From DASPJL01 sp035628645 (GTDB lineage Bacteria > Bacteroidota > Bacteroidia > Cytophagales > Cyclobacteriaceae): a stretch of DNA of 12,952 nucleotides. Positions 12,552 through 12,952 of this stretch are shown here, piece after piece. The notes under the pieces were generated by a model, which ran no database searches, was not told where the DNA came from, and worked only from the letters and a program-made list of their open reading frames with translations. How positions within the stretch are numbered: the stretch's first letter is position 1; every line of letters starts with the position of its first letter. The translations under genes and the position numbers were made by a program. The stretch lies in assembly GCA_035628645.1 (NCBI GenBank), contig DASPJL010000162.1, positions 1 to 12,952 on the forward strand. Reading direction: 5' to 3'.

Positions 12552-12952
12552 TGGATTTATTAAGATTTATTACTGCCGGAAGTGTAGACGATGGCAAAAG
12601 TACGTTGATCGGAAGGTTATTATATGACAGTAAGTCGATAATGATCGATCAATTGGAAGCGATTGAAAAAAACAAAAAAAATGATGATGGTTCAGTAGAT
12701 CTTGCATTATTAACCGATGGACTTAGGGCTGAAAGAGAGCAAGGAATTACCATTGACGTTGCCTACAAATATTTTAACACTCCAAAAAGGAAATTTATCA
12801 TAGCTGATGCTCCAGGTCATATTCAATATACCCGGAATATGGTTACCGGAGCTTCCAATTCTTCGCTTGCGATCATACTGATCGATGCAAGAAACGGAGT
12901 AGCCGAACAAACCTGCCGTCACTCTTTTATTGCTTCTCTGTTAGGCCTTCCA
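12551..12952 (+). CDS. cysN: Sulfate adenylyltransferase large (GTPase) subunit, 3' end cut by window
   Basis: The first 134 residues of CysN, the translation-factor-like GTPase of ATP sulfurylase, are present; the full protein is about 420-480 residues. The start at 12551 gives the family N-terminus LLRFITAGSVDDGKSTLIGRL with P-loop GSVDDGKST (10-18). The switch I region is REQGITIDVAY (62-72), and the G3 motif DAPGH (86-90) precedes YTRNMVTGAS. GTP hydrolysis is coupled to APS formation with CysD. The frame stays open to the right edge, so whether a CysC (APS kinase) domain is fused is unknown. The upstream genes suggest APS is used directly. Confidence 0.96.
   Translation, partial: MDLLRFITAGSVDDGKSTLIGRLLYDSKSIMIDQLEAIEKNKKNDDGSVDLALLTDGLRAEREQGITIDVAYKYFNTPKRKFIIADAPGHIQYTRNMVTGASNSSLAIILIDARNGVAEQTCRHSFIASLLGLP

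Overview
The window looks like a chromosomal stretch from a member of the Bacteroidota, most likely a Cytophagales-type bacterium. Reasons: AT-rich DNA, most starts lacking a Shine-Dalgarno sequence, several TAnnTTTG (-7-type) promoter boxes just upstream of genes, a GH3-family protein, an Mpl-type ligase, and a large soluble multi-PAS histidine kinase. No phage genes, CRISPR arrays, rRNA or tRNA genes were seen. Coding density is high and no gene-free stretch exceeds about 235 bases. The order-level placement is an inference from gene style only.

Layout. (1) 1-1590, plus strand: the 3' part of a GH3 acyl-adenylating enzyme, overlapping by four bases (ATGA) a LysE-family exporter, followed by a strong hairpin. 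(2) 1747-2556, plus: an M48 zinc metalloprotease lipoprotein. (3) 2657-3343, plus: an unrecognised tyrosine-rich protein, ending 2 bases from the convergent neighbour. (4) 5533-3346, minus: an Mpl-like Mur ligase and a DEDDh 3'-5' exonuclease with an ExoX-like tail, separated by 1 base. (5) 8346-5728, minus: an orphan cytosolic histidine kinase with about five PAS domains, preceded by a 15-bp inverted repeat. (6) 9542-8580, minus: a YheT-type alpha/beta hydrolase. (7) 9579-9702: a compact long imperfect hairpin with IS-like ends. (8) 10155-9718, minus: a small exported c-type cytochrome. (9) 10385-10681, plus: thioredoxin. (10) 10892-12952, plus: the sulfate-assimilation operon cysH-cysD-cysN, with cysN running off the window.

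How the genes fit together. CysD and CysN activate sulfate to APS. The CysH here carries the CC...CxxC iron-sulfur ligands of an APS reductase, so it should reduce APS directly without CysC. It would need thioredoxin, which is encoded immediately upstream. The GH3/LysE pair is translationally coupled. GH3 enzymes classically join an acyl group to an amino acid and LysE proteins export amino acids, so the pair suggests a small 'make and export' module. The Mpl-like enzyme should act in peptidoglycan recycling.

Most of the window is ordinary housekeeping. The observations most worth checking are the GH3-LysE coupling, the mobile-element-like hairpin at 9579-9702, the inverted repeat in front of the kinase gene, the odd C-terminal-domain motif of the Mpl-like ligase, and the unknown protein at 2657-3343.
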